Positions 24,890-33,716 of a stretch of DNA of 64,000 nt are shown here, in pieces. The DNA is from Tardiphaga robiniae (lineage in GTDB: Bacteria > Pseudomonadota > Alphaproteobacteria > Rhizobiales > Xanthobacteraceae), in contig NZ_LVYV01000011.1 in assembly GCF_001618955.1 (NCBI RefSeq), positions 1 to 64,000 of the forward strand, written 5' to 3'. The notes beneath the pieces are model-generated. The model saw only the letters and a program-made list of their open reading frames with translations, made no database searches and was not told the origin of the DNA. How positions within the stretch are numbered: the first letter of the stretch is position 1; each line of letters opens with the position of its first letter. A program made the translations under genes and the position numbers.

Positions 24890-25837
24890 ATGATTTTGTC
24901 CGTCCTCGACCACCATACCATCGACCTGTCTGCCCCCCGCATCTCCGAAGCGGGTGTTGCCGACTACATCGCGCTGCTCAAGCCGCGGGTGATGTCGCTG
25001 GTCGTGTTCACAGCGATGGTCGGTTATTTCCTGGCGCCGGGCGATCATCACCCGGTGCTGGCGATCACCTCGATCCTCTGTATCGCTGTCGGCGGCGGCG
25101 CCTCCGGGGCGCTGAACATGTGGTACGAAGCCGATATCGACGCGCTGATGTCGCGCACCGCCAACCGCCCGATCCCGCGCGGTCGCATCACCCGGCCGGA
25201 AGCACTGACCTTCGGTCTGGTGCTGGCCTTCTTCTCGGTGATGACGCTCGGCATCCTCGTCAATTGGCTCGCCGGCGCGCTGCTCGCTTTCACCATCTTC
25301 TTCTATGTCGTGATCTACACCATCGCTCTGAAGCGCTGGACCGCGCAGAACATCGTCATCGGCGGTGCAGCCGGCGCGCTGCCGCCGGTCGTCGCCTGGG
25401 CTGCGGCGTCGGGAACGCTCTCGATGGAGCCGGTCCTGCTGTTCCTGATCATCTTCTTCTGGACCCCGCCGCATTTCTGGGCGCTGGCCCTGTTCCGCAA
25501 TGACGATTACACCCGCGCCGGGGTGCCGATGCTGCCGGTGGTCGCTGGTCCCGACGCGACCCGGCTGCAGATCCTGCTCTACACCGTCGTGCTGGTCGCA
25601 ACCGCCGTCGCGCCTTGGCCGCTCGGTTATTTCTCGGCCATCTATGGCACGGCTTCGCTGATCCTTGGCGCCGGCATGATGTATCTCGCCGTCGAGGTCT
25701 ATCGTCTGCGCGAAGGCACGCCCGCCAACCGCGCGACGCGCAAGCTGTTTGCTTTCTCGATCGTCTATCTGTTCGCGCTGTTTGCCATTCTGCTGCTCGA
25801 GGTGGTCGTGAAGGCCATCCTCCCGCTGGTCTGGTAG
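24890..25837 (+). CDS. ctaB: Protoheme IX farnesyltransferase (heme O synthase)
   Basis: This 315-residue integral membrane prenyltransferase of the UbiA superfamily converts heme b to heme O for the oxidase. It has about nine membrane helices, the first Asp-rich motif in [19 protein letters not shown], the second at [15 protein letters not shown], and the conserved [11 protein letters not shown] segment between them. [17 protein letters not shown] at the N-terminus is diagnostic. The start is set at ATG 24890; GTG 24869 would put coding sequence at the end of the hairpin, and TTG 24896 is another option. It lies between ctaD and the 57-residue cox ORF. Confidence 0.95.
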   Translation: MILSVLDHHTIDLSAPRISEAGVADYIALLKPRVMSLVVFTAMVGYFLAPGDHHPVLAITSILCIAVGGGASGALNMWYEADIDALMSRTANRPIPRGRITRPEALTFGLVLAFFSVMTLGILVNWLAGALLAFTIFFYVVIYTIALKRWTAQNIVIGGAAGALPPVVAWAAASGTLSMEPVLLFLIIFFWTPPHFWALALFRNDDYTRAGVPMLPVVAGPDATRLQILLYTVVLVATAVAPWPLGYFSAIYGTASLILGAGMMYLAVEVYRLREGTPANRATRKLFAFSIVYLFALFAILLLEVVVKAILPLVW

Positions 25838-25853
25838 AGGGGCGCATGATCCG

Positions 25854-26027
25854 ATGGACAATGAGCGCAAGTCTGAAGAGCCAGAGGGCATCGTCCTCAC
25901 CGAGGCACAGAAGAAGAGCCGACGCGAACGGTCGCTGGCCATCGCCTGGGCGCTCGGCATTCTCGTCGTACTGTTCTTTGCCGTCACCATGGTCAAAGGG
26001 CCGGCCGTTCTCATCCGGCCCATGTAA
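25854..26027 (+). CDS. Small single-span membrane protein of the cox operon (CoxF-like)
   Basis: This 57-residue ORF starts at ATG 25854 and ends at TAA 26025-26027, too short for default ORF filters. It has a charged N-terminus (ERKSEEPEGIVLTEAQKKSR) and one membrane helix (SLAIAWALGILVVLFFAVTM, about 28-47), then a short periplasmic tail. Rhizobial cox operons carry an equivalent small ORF, sometimes annotated CoxF, between ctaB and ctaG. It lies 16 bp after ctaB and 18 bp before ctaG, so it is surely translated with them. A role in oxidase assembly or as a small subunit is inferred. Confidence 0.8.
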   Translation: MDNERKSEEPEGIVLTEAQKKSRRERSLAIAWALGILVVLFFAVTMVKGPAVLIRPM

Positions 26028-26045
26028 TGGCAAAAGCTGAGTGAC

Positions 26046-26666
26046 ATGACCGATCAGCCGCAGAACATCAAAGCCTCGAAGCCGCGCCTCGGCCGCGATG
26101 CGACTGTGGCTGCGGCGTGCGGTCTGCTGGTGGCCTTCATGGTCGGCGCGTCCTACGCCGCCGTGCCGCTGTATAACTGGTTCTGCCGCGCCACCGGCTT
26201 CAACGGCACCACGATGGTGGCCAGCGCGGCGCCGGAGTCCGGCCCGATCGCACGCAAGATCGCCGTCCGCTTCGACGCCAATGTGTCTGGCGGACTGCCG
26301 TGGAAGTTCGTCCCGGAGCAGAGCGAGATCGAGGTCAAGATCGGCGAGGTCGTGACCGTGTTCTACACCGTGACCAACCAGTCCGCCCGCACCACCTCCG
26401 CACAGGCCGCCTATAACGTGGCGCCGCTGACGGTCGGCGCCTATTTCCAGAAGATTAATTGCTTCTGCTTCACCGAGCAGACCCTGGCGCCCGGTGAGAA
26501 GCGTGAAATGCCTGTCGTGTTCTATGTCGATCCTGCGCTCGCCGCGGATAACGAGAATGACGGACTGAAGTCGATTACACTGTCCTACACGTTCTACCCC
26601 CTGCGCGATCCGGCGCCGAAGCCGCTGGCGGCGACGGAGACTGACAAGCGCAAGGGTAACCTCTAA
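26046..26666 (+). CDS. ctaG: Cytochrome c oxidase assembly protein CtaG (Cox11)
   Basis: This 206-residue copper chaperone delivers copper to the CuB site of subunit I. It has an N-terminal membrane anchor (about 22-41) followed by [20 protein letters not shown], a family hallmark with one Cys. A periplasmic immunoglobulin-like domain follows, with the copper-binding [10 protein letters not shown] motif (Cys139 and Cys141). The ending [13 protein letters not shown] is typical. The position between the small cox ORF and ctaE is the usual one in this order of bacteria. Confidence 0.96.
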   Translation: MTDQPQNIKASKPRLGRDATVAAACGLLVAFMVGASYAAVPLYNWFCRATGFNGTTMVASAAPESGPIARKIAVRFDANVSGGLPWKFVPEQSEIEVKIGEVVTVFYTVTNQSARTTSAQAAYNVAPLTVGAYFQKINCFCFTEQTLAPGEKREMPVVFYVDPALAADNENDGLKSITLSYTFYPLRDPAPKPLAATETDKRKGNL

Positions 26667-26762
26667 GAGAAAGCTCTGAGAGAAATCCTGGAGCGTTCCG
26701 CGTTATAAAATTGAGAGAACTCGCACCGGCTTCAACCGATGCAGCTGACGGAGAGAACCGCA

Positions 26763-27620
26763 ATGGCTACGGCGCAAGCTAAGCACCACGACTATCACCT
26801 CGTCGATCCCTCGCCGTGGCCGGCGGTAGGCTCGCTGTTCGCCTTCATCATGGCGGTCGGCGCGGTCAGCTGGATGCATCACATGTATGCCGCAGCGCCC
26901 ATCGTGTTCGGCGTCGGCACCATCGGCGTGCTCTACGTGTTCGCAAGCTGGTGGACCGACGTGGTTCGTGAAGCCCAGTATAAGGGCGACCACACCCGCG
27001 TGGTGCAGATCAGCCATCGCTACGGCATGATCCTGTTCATCGCTTCGGAAGTGATGTTCTTCGTCGCCTGGTTCTGGGCCTACTTCAATTCGTCGCTGTT
27101 CCCCGGCGATCCCGTCCATGCCACCCGCGAAGCACTGTTCGGTGGCGTCTGGCCGCCGAAGGGCATCCAGACCTTCGACCCCTGGCATCTGCCGCTGCTC
27201 AACACGCTGATCCTGCTGACCTCGGGCACAACCGTCACCTGGGCGCATCACGCGCTGCTGGAAGGCGACCGCAAGGCCGTGAAGTATGCGCTGATCCTCA
27301 CGGTGTTGCTCGGCGCTGCCTTCTCCTGCGTGCAGGCGTTCGAATACGCCCACGCTGCTTTCGGCTTCAAGGGCAACATCTACGGTGCGACCTTCTTCAT
27401 GGCGACCGGTTTCCACGGTTTCCACGTGCTGGTCGGCACCATCTTCCTCTTGGTCTGCCTGTTCCGCGTCTATGCCGGTCACTTCACGCCGAAACAGCAC
27501 CTCGGCTTCGAATTCGCCGCCTGGTACTGGCACTTCGTGGACGTGGTCTGGCTGTTCCTGTTCATCACGATCTATGTCTGGGGCTATGGCGGCCCCATTG
27601 CCGGCGCAGCCGCGCACTGA
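26763..27620 (+). CDS. ctaE: Cytochrome c oxidase subunit III
   Basis: Subunit III (285 residues, seven membrane helices) stabilises the oxidase and lies near the proton uptake path of subunit I. Recognisable parts are HDYHLVDPSPWPAVGSL, RYGMILFIASEVMFFVAWFW (with the conserved Glu), FNTL-type LLNTLILLTSGTTVTWAHHA, and TGFHGFHVLVGTIFL. The C-terminal AAWYWHFVDVVWLFLFITIY is diagnostic. The start at 26763 has GGAGAG upstream; the in-frame ATG at 26739 has none. A terminator-like hairpin follows at 27642. Confidence 0.96.
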   Translation: MATAQAKHHDYHLVDPSPWPAVGSLFAFIMAVGAVSWMHHMYAAAPIVFGVGTIGVLYVFASWWTDVVREAQYKGDHTRVVQISHRYGMILFIASEVMFFVAWFWAYFNSSLFPGDPVHATREALFGGVWPPKGIQTFDPWHLPLLNTLILLTSGTTVTWAHHALLEGDRKAVKYALILTVLLGAAFSCVQAFEYAHAAFGFKGNIYGATFFMATGFHGFHVLVGTIFLLVCLFRVYAGHFTPKQHLGFEFAAWYWHFVDVVWLFLFITIYVWGYGGPIAGAAAH

Positions 27621-27641
27621 CCGTATTCGGGTGCTACAAGA

Positions 27642-27667
27642 GGGCGGCCGCAGGGCCGCCCTTTTTG
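27642..27667 (+). terminator. Terminator-like hairpin after ctaE
   Basis: GGGCGGC (27642-27648) pairs with GCCGCCC (27655-27661) and is followed directly by TTTTTG. It lies 22 bp after the ctaE stop and before the DUF983 start at 27701, so it should end or attenuate transcription of the structural cox genes before the SURF1/thrC part. Confidence 0.75.
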
Positions 27668-27700
27668 TTTGGCGCCTGCGCTGTGAAAGAATTCGACTCG

Positions 27701-28096
27701 ATGCCCGATCAAGCTGCTGTTCCCGTCAGTCTTGGCCAGACCGTCATTCGCGGCCTGACCTGCAAATGCCCGCGCTGCGGTGAGGGCAGGCTCTATGCGG
27801 GCTTCATCAATCTGGCGTCGCGCTGCGAGCGTTGCGAGCTGGACTATGCTTTCATCGACACCGGTGATGGTCCGGCAATCTTCATCATCATGCTCGCCGG
27901 TGCCATCGTGGTCGGTTGCGCGCTGGTGGTGGAGGTCAAGTATCAGCCGCCATTCTGGCTGCATGCCGCATTGTGGCTGCCGCTGATTCTTGCGACCACG
28001 CTGCTGCCATTGCGCTCCATGAAGTCGCTGTTGATCGCCTTGCAATTCCACCACAAGGCCTCCGAAGGCCAGTTGATCGATCGCACGCCGAAATGA
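27701..28096 (+). CDS. DUF983 zinc-ribbon membrane protein
   Basis: A 131-residue protein with an N-terminal four-Cys zinc ribbon (CKCPRCGEGRLY, then CERCELDYAF) and two membrane helices (about 57-79 and 87-105). DUF983 genes sit next to oxidase assembly genes across alphaproteobacteria, and a role in oxidase biogenesis is suspected but not proven. I use ATG 27701 since the upstream in-frame start overlaps the terminator hairpin. The stop overlaps the SURF1 start by 4 bp (28093-28096), indicating coupled translation. Confidence 0.85.
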   Translation: MPDQAAVPVSLGQTVIRGLTCKCPRCGEGRLYAGFINLASRCERCELDYAFIDTGDGPAIFIIMLAGAIVVGCALVVEVKYQPPFWLHAALWLPLILATTLLPLRSMKSLLIALQFHHKASEGQLIDRTPK

Positions 28097-28848
28097 ACAC
28101 TGTTGCAGCGCGCCGGCGCAGTATCACCGGTCTCGGCATCGTCACGCTCATCATCGTTGGCGTGCTCCTCAGCCTCGGCTTCTGGCAGTTGCAGCGCCGT
28201 ACCGAGAAACACGCGTTGATCGCCGCACTCACGGAGCGGCTGGCGGGCGCGCCTGGTGCACTGCCGCTGCCATCCACATGGAGCGCGCTGACCCCGGCGA
28301 AGGATGAATTCCGCCGCGTCAACTTCTCGGCCACCTACAAACCCGTGCCGGACGGCATGGTCTACAGCTCCGGCTCCGGGGTGCGGCCTGATGTGCCGGG
28401 CCCGGTGACCTGGGCCTTCCTGCCGGCGCAACTGGCATCCGGCGAGACTGTGGTGATCAATGCGGGCTTCGTGCAGAACACGATGCAGGATCGCGCCCAG
28501 CAGGACCGCGCCGTGCAGAAGCTCATCACCGGCGCGCCGGTGACCATGACCGGCTATCTGCGTTTTCCCGAAACAGCGGGGACGCTGACGCCCCATGACG
28601 ACGTCACCAAGCGTCTCTGGTTCAACCGCGACCAGCGTGCCATGGCGCAGGCGCTCGGCTGGGGCCCTGTCGCGCCGTTCTATGTCGATCTGGAAAGTCC
28701 CGTGCCGGCCAATGCCATCCCGAAGCCCGGCCCGCTCGAAATCCATCTCAAGGACGACCACATGCAATATGCCATCACCTGGTTTGGCCTCGCGGCTGCC
28801 GTGGTGATTGCGTTCGGCGTCTGGACCCGGGGCCAGCGTCGGGCCTGA
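28093..28848 (+). CDS. SURF1 family oxidase assembly protein
   Basis: A 251-residue inner-membrane protein that helps insert heme a into subunit I (Surf1/Shy1 family). Two membrane helices flank a periplasmic domain: about 13-31 (LGIVTLIIVGVLLSLGFWQL) and near the C-terminus (YAITWFGLAAAVVIAFGVW). Signature stretches are GFWQLQRRTEK, PGPVTWAFLPAQL and the C-terminal DDHMQYAITWFGLA. It overlaps the DUF983 gene by 4 bp, so the two assembly genes are coupled. Confidence 0.94.
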   Translation: MNTVAARRRSITGLGIVTLIIVGVLLSLGFWQLQRRTEKHALIAALTERLAGAPGALPLPSTWSALTPAKDEFRRVNFSATYKPVPDGMVYSSGSGVRPDVPGPVTWAFLPAQLASGETVVINAGFVQNTMQDRAQQDRAVQKLITGAPVTMTGYLRFPETAGTLTPHDDVTKRLWFNRDQRAMAQALGWGPVAPFYVDLESPVPANAIPKPGPLEIHLKDDHMQYAITWFGLAAAVVIAFGVWTRGQRRA

Positions 28849-28975
28849 ACCCCGGCCAAAGTCGGTTTCCTCGCCCGGCGAAACCCATTATGGTGGCCTT
28901 CGATTTCACGCGGCGTGAAGTTTTAACCCCATTATTATCAAAGGCTTGGCGGTTTCCGCGCCTTTGGAGGACGCC

Positions 28976-30391
28976 TTGACGACCTATATCTCGACGCGGG
29001 GAGAGGCCCCGAAACTCGGCTTTTGCGATGTCATGCTGACCGGGCTTGCCCGCGACGGCGGTCTCTACATTCCCGAGGTCTGGCCCCAGTTGTCAGCCGA
29101 GACCATCGCGTCGCTGTTCGGCCGGCCCTATTGGGAAGTCGCCGTCGAGGTGCTCCGGCCGTTCGTGGCCGGCGAGATTTCCGACGAGGATCTCGGGCGC
29201 ATGGCCAATGAGGCCTATGCCACCTTCCGCCATCCCGCCGTGGTACCGCTCGACCAGACCGCGCCGAACCAGTTCGTGCTCGAGCTGTTTCATGGCCCGA
29301 CGCTGGCGTTCAAGGACGTCGCCATGCAGCTCATCGCGCGGCTGATGGATCACGTCCTCGCCAAGCGCAATCAGCGCACCACCATCGTCGTCGCGACCTC
29401 CGGCGACACCGGCGGCGCCGCCGTCGATGCCTTTGCCGGCCGCGACAATGTCGATCTCGTCGTGCTGTTTCCGAACGGCCGTATTTCCGACGTGCAGCGT
29501 CGCATGATGACCACGACCGGCGCATCGAACGTCTATGCGCTCGCTGTCGAGGGCCATTTCGACGATTGCCAGGCGATCGTGAAGGGCCTGTTCAATCATC
29601 ACAAGTTTCGTGACGCCGTGTCGCTGTCGGGTGTGAACTCGATCAACTGGGCACGTATCGTTGCGCAGGTGGTTTACTACTTCACCTCGGCAGTCGCCGT
29701 CGGTGCGCCTGCACGCAGCGTTGATTTCACGGTGCCCACCGGCAATTTCGGCGACATCTTCGCCGGCTATGTGGCCAAGCGCATGGGCCTGCCGGTGCGC
29801 AAGCTGCGCGTCGCCGCCAACGTCAATGACATCCTCGATCGCACGCTCAAGACCGGCATCTACGAGGTGCGTGAGGTTCACGCGTCTTCGTCGCCGTCGA
29901 TGGACATTCAGGTGTCGTCGAATTTCGAACGTCTGCTGTTCGAAGCCTCCGGCCGCGACGCTGCGCTGGTGCGCGGCTTGATGGATTCGCTGAAGCAGTC
30001 CGGCCGTTTCGTGCTGCCCGAGAAAGTGCTGACCGCGATCCGTGCCGATTTCGAATCCGGTCGCGCCGACGAGGACGAGACCTCGGCTGCCATTCGCGCC
30101 GCGTGGCGCGAGACCGGCGATCTGATCGATCCGCATACTGCCGTGGCATTGGCCGTGGCGGACCGCGACACCACCGAGATGCATGTGCCCAACGTCGTGC
30201 TGTCGACGGCACATGCAGCGAAATTCCCCGATGCGGTGGAGGCGGCTTGCGGCGTGCGGCCGGCATTGCCGGTCTATCTGGAAGGGCTGATGACGAAGCC
30301 CGAGCATATTAAGGTCATGAAGAATGACCAAAGCGATATTGAGCAGTTCGTGCTGTCGGTCAGCCGCGCTGCGAAGCAAGGAGTGTCCTGA
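28976..30391 (+). CDS. thrC: Threonine synthase
   Basis: This 471-residue PLP enzyme converts O-phosphohomoserine to threonine. N-terminal ISTRGEAPKLGFCDVMLTGLARDGGLYIP is typical; the PLP lysine is Lys113 in FHGPTLAFKDVAMQLI, followed by ATSGDTGGAAVDAF (phosphate binding) and FTVPTGNFGDIFAGYVAKRMG. I place the start at TTG 28976 because GGAGG at 28966-28970 is 5 bases upstream and homologues start at this residue; the earlier in-frame start at 28946 lacks a site. The stop shares one base with the M16 peptidase ATG. Confidence 0.96.
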   Translation: MTTYISTRGEAPKLGFCDVMLTGLARDGGLYIPEVWPQLSAETIASLFGRPYWEVAVEVLRPFVAGEISDEDLGRMANEAYATFRHPAVVPLDQTAPNQFVLELFHGPTLAFKDVAMQLIARLMDHVLAKRNQRTTIVVATSGDTGGAAVDAFAGRDNVDLVVLFPNGRISDVQRRMMTTTGASNVYALAVEGHFDDCQAIVKGLFNHHKFRDAVSLSGVNSINWARIVAQVVYYFTSAVAVGAPARSVDFTVPTGNFGDIFAGYVAKRMGLPVRKLRVAANVNDILDRTLKTGIYEVREVHASSSPSMDIQVSSNFERLLFEASGRDAALVRGLMDSLKQSGRFVLPEKVLTAIRADFESGRADEDETSAAIRAAWRETGDLIDPHTAVALAVADRDTTEMHVPNVVLSTAHAAKFPDAVEAACGVRPALPVYLEGLMTKPEHIKVMKNDQSDIEQFVLSVSRAAKQGVS

Positions 30392-31680
30392 TGACCGTCG
30401 AAGTTACCAAACTGCCTTCGGGCCTGACGGTCATCACCGATACCATGCCGCATCTGGAAACCGCCGCGCTCGGCGTCTGGACCGGCGTCGGTGGCCGCGA
30501 TGAGAAGCCCAACGAGCACGGCATCTCGCATCTGCTCGAACACATGGCGTTCAAGGGCACCAAGAAGCGTTCGTCGCGCGAGATCGTCGAGGAGATCGAG
30601 GCGGTCGGCGGCGATCTCAACGCCGCAACCTCGACGGAGACCACGGCCTATTATGCCCGCGTGATGAAGGCCGATGTGCCGCTGGCGCTCGATGTGCTCT
30701 CGGACATTCTCGCCAATCCGACGTTCGTGCCGGACGAGCTGGAGCGCGAGAAGAGCGTGATCGTGCAGGAGATCGGTGCGGCACAGGACACGCCGGACGA
30801 TGTCGTGTTCGAACATCTCAACGAGCTCTGCTATCCCGACCAGCCGATGGGCCGTTCGCTTCTGGGCACCGCCAAGACGCTGAAGGGTTTTGATCGCGAC
30901 ATGCTGCAGAGCTACCTGTCCACGCATTATCGCGGGCCGGACATGGTGGTAGCTGCGGCCGGTGCCGTGAATCATCGCCAGGTCGTGCATGAAGCCGCCG
31001 ATCGCTTTTCCAGCTTCGAAGGCACCGCAGCCCCGAAGCCGCAACCGGCGATGTTCGGCAAGGGCGGCTCCCGCGTCGTCAATCGCGATCTTGAACAGGC
31101 GCATCTGACGCTGGCGCTGGAAGGTCTGCCGCAGTCGGACCTGTCGCTGTTCAGTCTGCAGGTCTTTACCAACATTCTCGGCGGCGGCATGTCCTCGCGG
31201 CTGTTCCAGGAAGTGCGTGAGAAGCGCGGTCTCTGCTATTCGATCTACACCTTCCACGCGCCCTATACCGACACTGGTTTCTTCGGTCTCTATACCGGCA
31301 CCGATCCGACCGATGCACCTGAGATGATGGAAGTCATCGTCGATGTCATCAACGAGTCGGTGGAGACATTGACCGAGGCCGAAATCGCCCGCGCCAAGGC
31401 GCAGATGAAGGCCGGTCTGCTGATGGCGCTGGAGAGCTGCAGCTCGCGCGCCGAGCAATTGGCGCGGCACATGCTGGCCTATGGCCGTCCGCTCACCGTG
31501 GAAGAACTCGTCCAGCGCATCGATGATGTCAGCGTGGAATCGACCCGCAACGTTGCCCGTGGCCTGCTGACGCGCAGCCGCCCGGCCGTGGCGGCGCTCG
31601 GCAGCGGCCGGGGGCTGGACACGGCGGTGGCTTTTGCGGAAGGATTGACCCGCACCAAGGACAAGAGCCTGCTCCACTAG
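30391..31680 (+). CDS. M16 family zinc peptidase (processing-peptidase-like)
   Basis: This 429-residue peptidase resembles the mitochondrial processing peptidase beta subunit. It has the inverted zinc motif HxxEH in HGISHLLEHMAFKGT (His47, Glu50, His51) with the downstream Glu in SVIVQEIGAAQDTPDD, then the second M16 domain with LFQEVREKRGLCYSIYTFH. Alphaproteobacterial members are soluble, often cytoplasmic, peptidases of uncertain substrate. Its ATG overlaps the thrC stop (TGATG), which implies translational coupling; this thrC-M16 pairing is conserved in rhizobia. Confidence 0.94.
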   Translation: MTVEVTKLPSGLTVITDTMPHLETAALGVWTGVGGRDEKPNEHGISHLLEHMAFKGTKKRSSREIVEEIEAVGGDLNAATSTETTAYYARVMKADVPLALDVLSDILANPTFVPDELEREKSVIVQEIGAAQDTPDDVVFEHLNELCYPDQPMGRSLLGTAKTLKGFDRDMLQSYLSTHYRGPDMVVAAAGAVNHRQVVHEAADRFSSFEGTAAPKPQPAMFGKGGSRVVNRDLEQAHLTLALEGLPQSDLSLFSLQVFTNILGGGMSSRLFQEVREKRGLCYSIYTFHAPYTDTGFFGLYTGTDPTDAPEMMEVIVDVINESVETLTEAEIARAKAQMKAGLLMALESCSSRAEQLARHMLAYGRPLTVEELVQRIDDVSVESTRNVARGLLTRSRPAVAALGSGRGLDTAVAFAEGLTRTKDKSLLH

Positions 31681-31714
31681 GCAGGTGAGGTCCGAGGTAT
31701 CAGGGAGCGAGCCT

Positions 31715-32302
31715 ATGGCCCTGTTTCGTTTGCCATCGAGCATGCCGGCGGCGCTGGCGCCGCGCGGCTACGGCGTTGCATTGCGTGCACCCGTGATGAG
31801 CGATTTTCCGCAATGGGCCGATCTGCGTGAGCTGAGCCGGGGTTATCTCACGCCGTGGGAGCCGATCTGGCCGTCAGACGACCTGACGCGCTCCGGCTTT
31901 CGCCGCCGGCTGCGCCGCTATGCCGACGATGCGTCCGCTGATCGCGCCTATCCGTTTCTGGTGTTTCGCGAGTCCGATGGCACGCTGCTGGGCGGCGTGA
32001 CGCTGGCCAATGTCCGGCGGGGCATCGTCCAGGCCGGCACCATCGGCTACTGGGTCGGCCAACCCTATACGGGGCAGGGCGTCATGACCGCGGCGCTGCG
32101 GGTGCTATTGCCGACCTTGTTTGGCGAGTTGAACCTGCACCGCATCGAGGCGGCCTGCATTCCCACCAACCTGCCGTCGGTGCGGGTGCTGGAGAAGTGT
32201 GGCTTCTCGCGCGAGGGACTGGCGCGGCGTTATCTCTGCATCAATGGCATCTGGCAGGATCACCTGCTTTACGGCATGCTGCATGAGGACTTCCGCGGGT
32301 AG
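31715..32302 (+). CDS. GNAT N-acetyltransferase (RimJ/RimL-like)
   Basis: A 195-residue acetyltransferase with the GNAT fold. Motif A is visible as IGYWVGQPYTGQGVMTAALRV (Q/RxxGxG/A acetyl-CoA loop), followed by LNLHRIEAACIPTNLPSVRVLEKCGFSREGL, which is the RimJ/RimL-type motif B. RimJ-like enzymes acetylate N-termini of ribosomal proteins S5, L12 and S18, but the substrate here is not evident. The start at 31715 has GGGA upstream; the in-frame 31685 codon does not. It follows the M16 peptidase gene by 34 bp and may be the last gene of that unit. Confidence 0.9.
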   Translation: MALFRLPSSMPAALAPRGYGVALRAPVMSDFPQWADLRELSRGYLTPWEPIWPSDDLTRSGFRRRLRRYADDASADRAYPFLVFRESDGTLLGGVTLANVRRGIVQAGTIGYWVGQPYTGQGVMTAALRVLLPTLFGELNLHRIEAACIPTNLPSVRVLEKCGFSREGLARRYLCINGIWQDHLLYGMLHEDFRG

Positions 32303-32468
32303 CGTGCTGCAACGCGATGTCCGGATGTGGCGCAATGGCGCGCATCTGTCCTGTCTCAAGCGCCTCGTTTAAGTGCCTTGGGTTCGCCGCCATTGCGCTG
32401 TTATAAGGCCCTGCGCACGCCTTGGGCGGGGCTGCGCAAACGACTGAATTTTCGGGGATATCTTCACA

Positions 32469-33152
32469 ATGCGCAACATTCGTTCGATGCCGATCAGCGG
32501 CCGCACCGGCGCGCTCCGCGGCCTGCTGGTGATCACTGCAGCAAGCCTGACACTGGCCGGTTGCGGCGGCGGCAGTATGTTTGGCGGCGGTTCGCCGAGC
32601 AGCGGCGGCGGCAGCCCGTCGATGACCGATCGCTTCACCCAGTTGTTCTCGGGCAAGTCCACCGAGGTCGGCGCGCCGCAGTCGCCGCAGACCGATGAGA
32701 ACGATCTGACCTGCCCGAGCGTCAGTATCCGGCCGGGCGCCTCGACCTATGCGGTTGGCGCTGCGGGCAAGCCTGCGGTTGGCAACGATCTGGCTTTCCA
32801 GGCCACCATCACCCGGACGGCGCGCTCCTGCGATCTCAATGCAGGTCAGATCTCGGTCAAGCTCGGCATCCAGGGCCGGGTCATCGTCGGGCCGGCCGGT
32901 GCGCCTGCGGCGGTTGATGTGCCGCTGCGTGTCGCCGTGGTGCAGGAAGGCGTGACGCCGAAGACCATTGCCACCAAGGTATTCCAGACCACAGTGCAGA
33001 TTGGCAGCGAGACCAGCGTGCCGTTCAGCCTGGTCGGCGAGGATCTCGTCTATCCGATGCCGACGGGCACCGCAGGCGATTCCTACATCTTCTATATCGG
33101 CTTCGATCCGCAGGCTCTGAAATCGCAGGCACCCGCACGCAAGCGGCGCTAA
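32469..33152 (+). CDS. Putative lipoprotein of unknown function
   Basis: A 227-residue protein with a lipoprotein signal: GLLVITAASLTLAGC, with the lipobox L-A-G-C and lipidated Cys32. A Gly/Ser-rich spacer (GGGSMFGGGSPSSGGG) follows, then an all-beta-looking domain with DLTCPSVSIRPGASTYAV, TARSCDLNAGQISVKLGIQG and two Cys that may pair. Similar proteins are widespread in rhizobia without assigned function. It is convergent with the ATP synthase operon and shares its bidirectional terminator. Confidence 0.82.
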   Translation: MRNIRSMPISGRTGALRGLLVITAASLTLAGCGGGSMFGGGSPSSGGGSPSMTDRFTQLFSGKSTEVGAPQSPQTDENDLTCPSVSIRPGASTYAVGAAGKPAVGNDLAFQATITRTARSCDLNAGQISVKLGIQGRVIVGPAGAPAAVDVPLRVAVVQEGVTPKTIATKVFQTTVQIGSETSVPFSLVGEDLVYPMPTGTAGDSYIFYIGFDPQALKSQAPARKRR

Positions 33153-33169
33153 GGGTTATCCGAGCCAAC

Positions 33170-33205
33170 AAAAAAGCCGGCGCGATCATCTCGCGCCGGC
33201 TTTTT
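33170..33205. terminator. Bidirectional terminator between the lipoprotein gene and atpF
   Basis: GCCGGCGCGA (33176-33185) pairs perfectly with TCGCGCCGGC (33191-33200) around a 5-base loop, flanked by a run of six A on the left and five T on the right. It can therefore stop transcription from both sides of these convergent genes. Confidence 0.92.
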
Positions 33206-33223
33206 CGGTTTGAAGTCTTTCGC

Positions 33224-33712
33224 TTAGTTCAGCTTGGAGCGAACCTCGCCGATGCCCTTGGCGATCAGGTCGTCGGCCACCGAGCCCTTTACGGACTGCG
33301 ACAGCACCGAGGCTGCGGCATTCACTGCGGCTTCGGCTGCGGCTGCGCGAACGTCTGCGATAGCCTGGGCTTCGGCCATTGCGATCTTGCCTTCTGCGCT
33401 CTTGGTGCGGCGAGCGACAAAATCTTCCATCTTGGTCTTGGCTTCGGCGGCAATGCGCTCGGCCTCTTCCTTGGCGGAAGTGATGATGTCCTGCGCTTCG
33501 CGCTCGGCCGCTGCATGACGCTTCTTGTAGTCTGCGAGCAGCGCCGCGGCTTCATCACGCAGGCGACGGGCGTCGTCGAGTTCCTGCTTGATGCGGACGC
33601 TGCGGTGGTCGAGCGCCGTCAGGATGGTGCGGTGAATACCGAACCAGCCGAAAACCGCCATCAGAAGGACAAAAGCGACGGCGACCCAGAATTCAGCTTG
33701 AAGTCCGAACAT
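33224..33712 (-). CDS. atpF: ATP synthase Fo subunit b
   Basis: This 162-residue subunit is one half of the peripheral stator stalk. It has a single N-terminal membrane helix (about 5-26, [20 protein letters not shown]) and a long, highly charged helix for dimerisation with b' (about 30-140, with repeated [10 protein letters not shown]-type heptads). It is the last gene of the Fo operon, only 4 bp after the b' gene, and is followed by a bidirectional terminator. Confidence 0.95.
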   Translation of the reverse strand: MFGLQAEFWVAVAFVLLMAVFGWFGIHRTILTALDHRSVRIKQELDDARRLRDEAAALLADYKKRHAAAEREAQDIITSAKEEAERIAAEAKTKMEDFVARRTKSAEGKIAMAEAQAIADVRAAAAEAAVNAAASVLSQSVKGSVADDLIAKGIGEVRSKLN

Positions 33713-33716
33713 CCGT

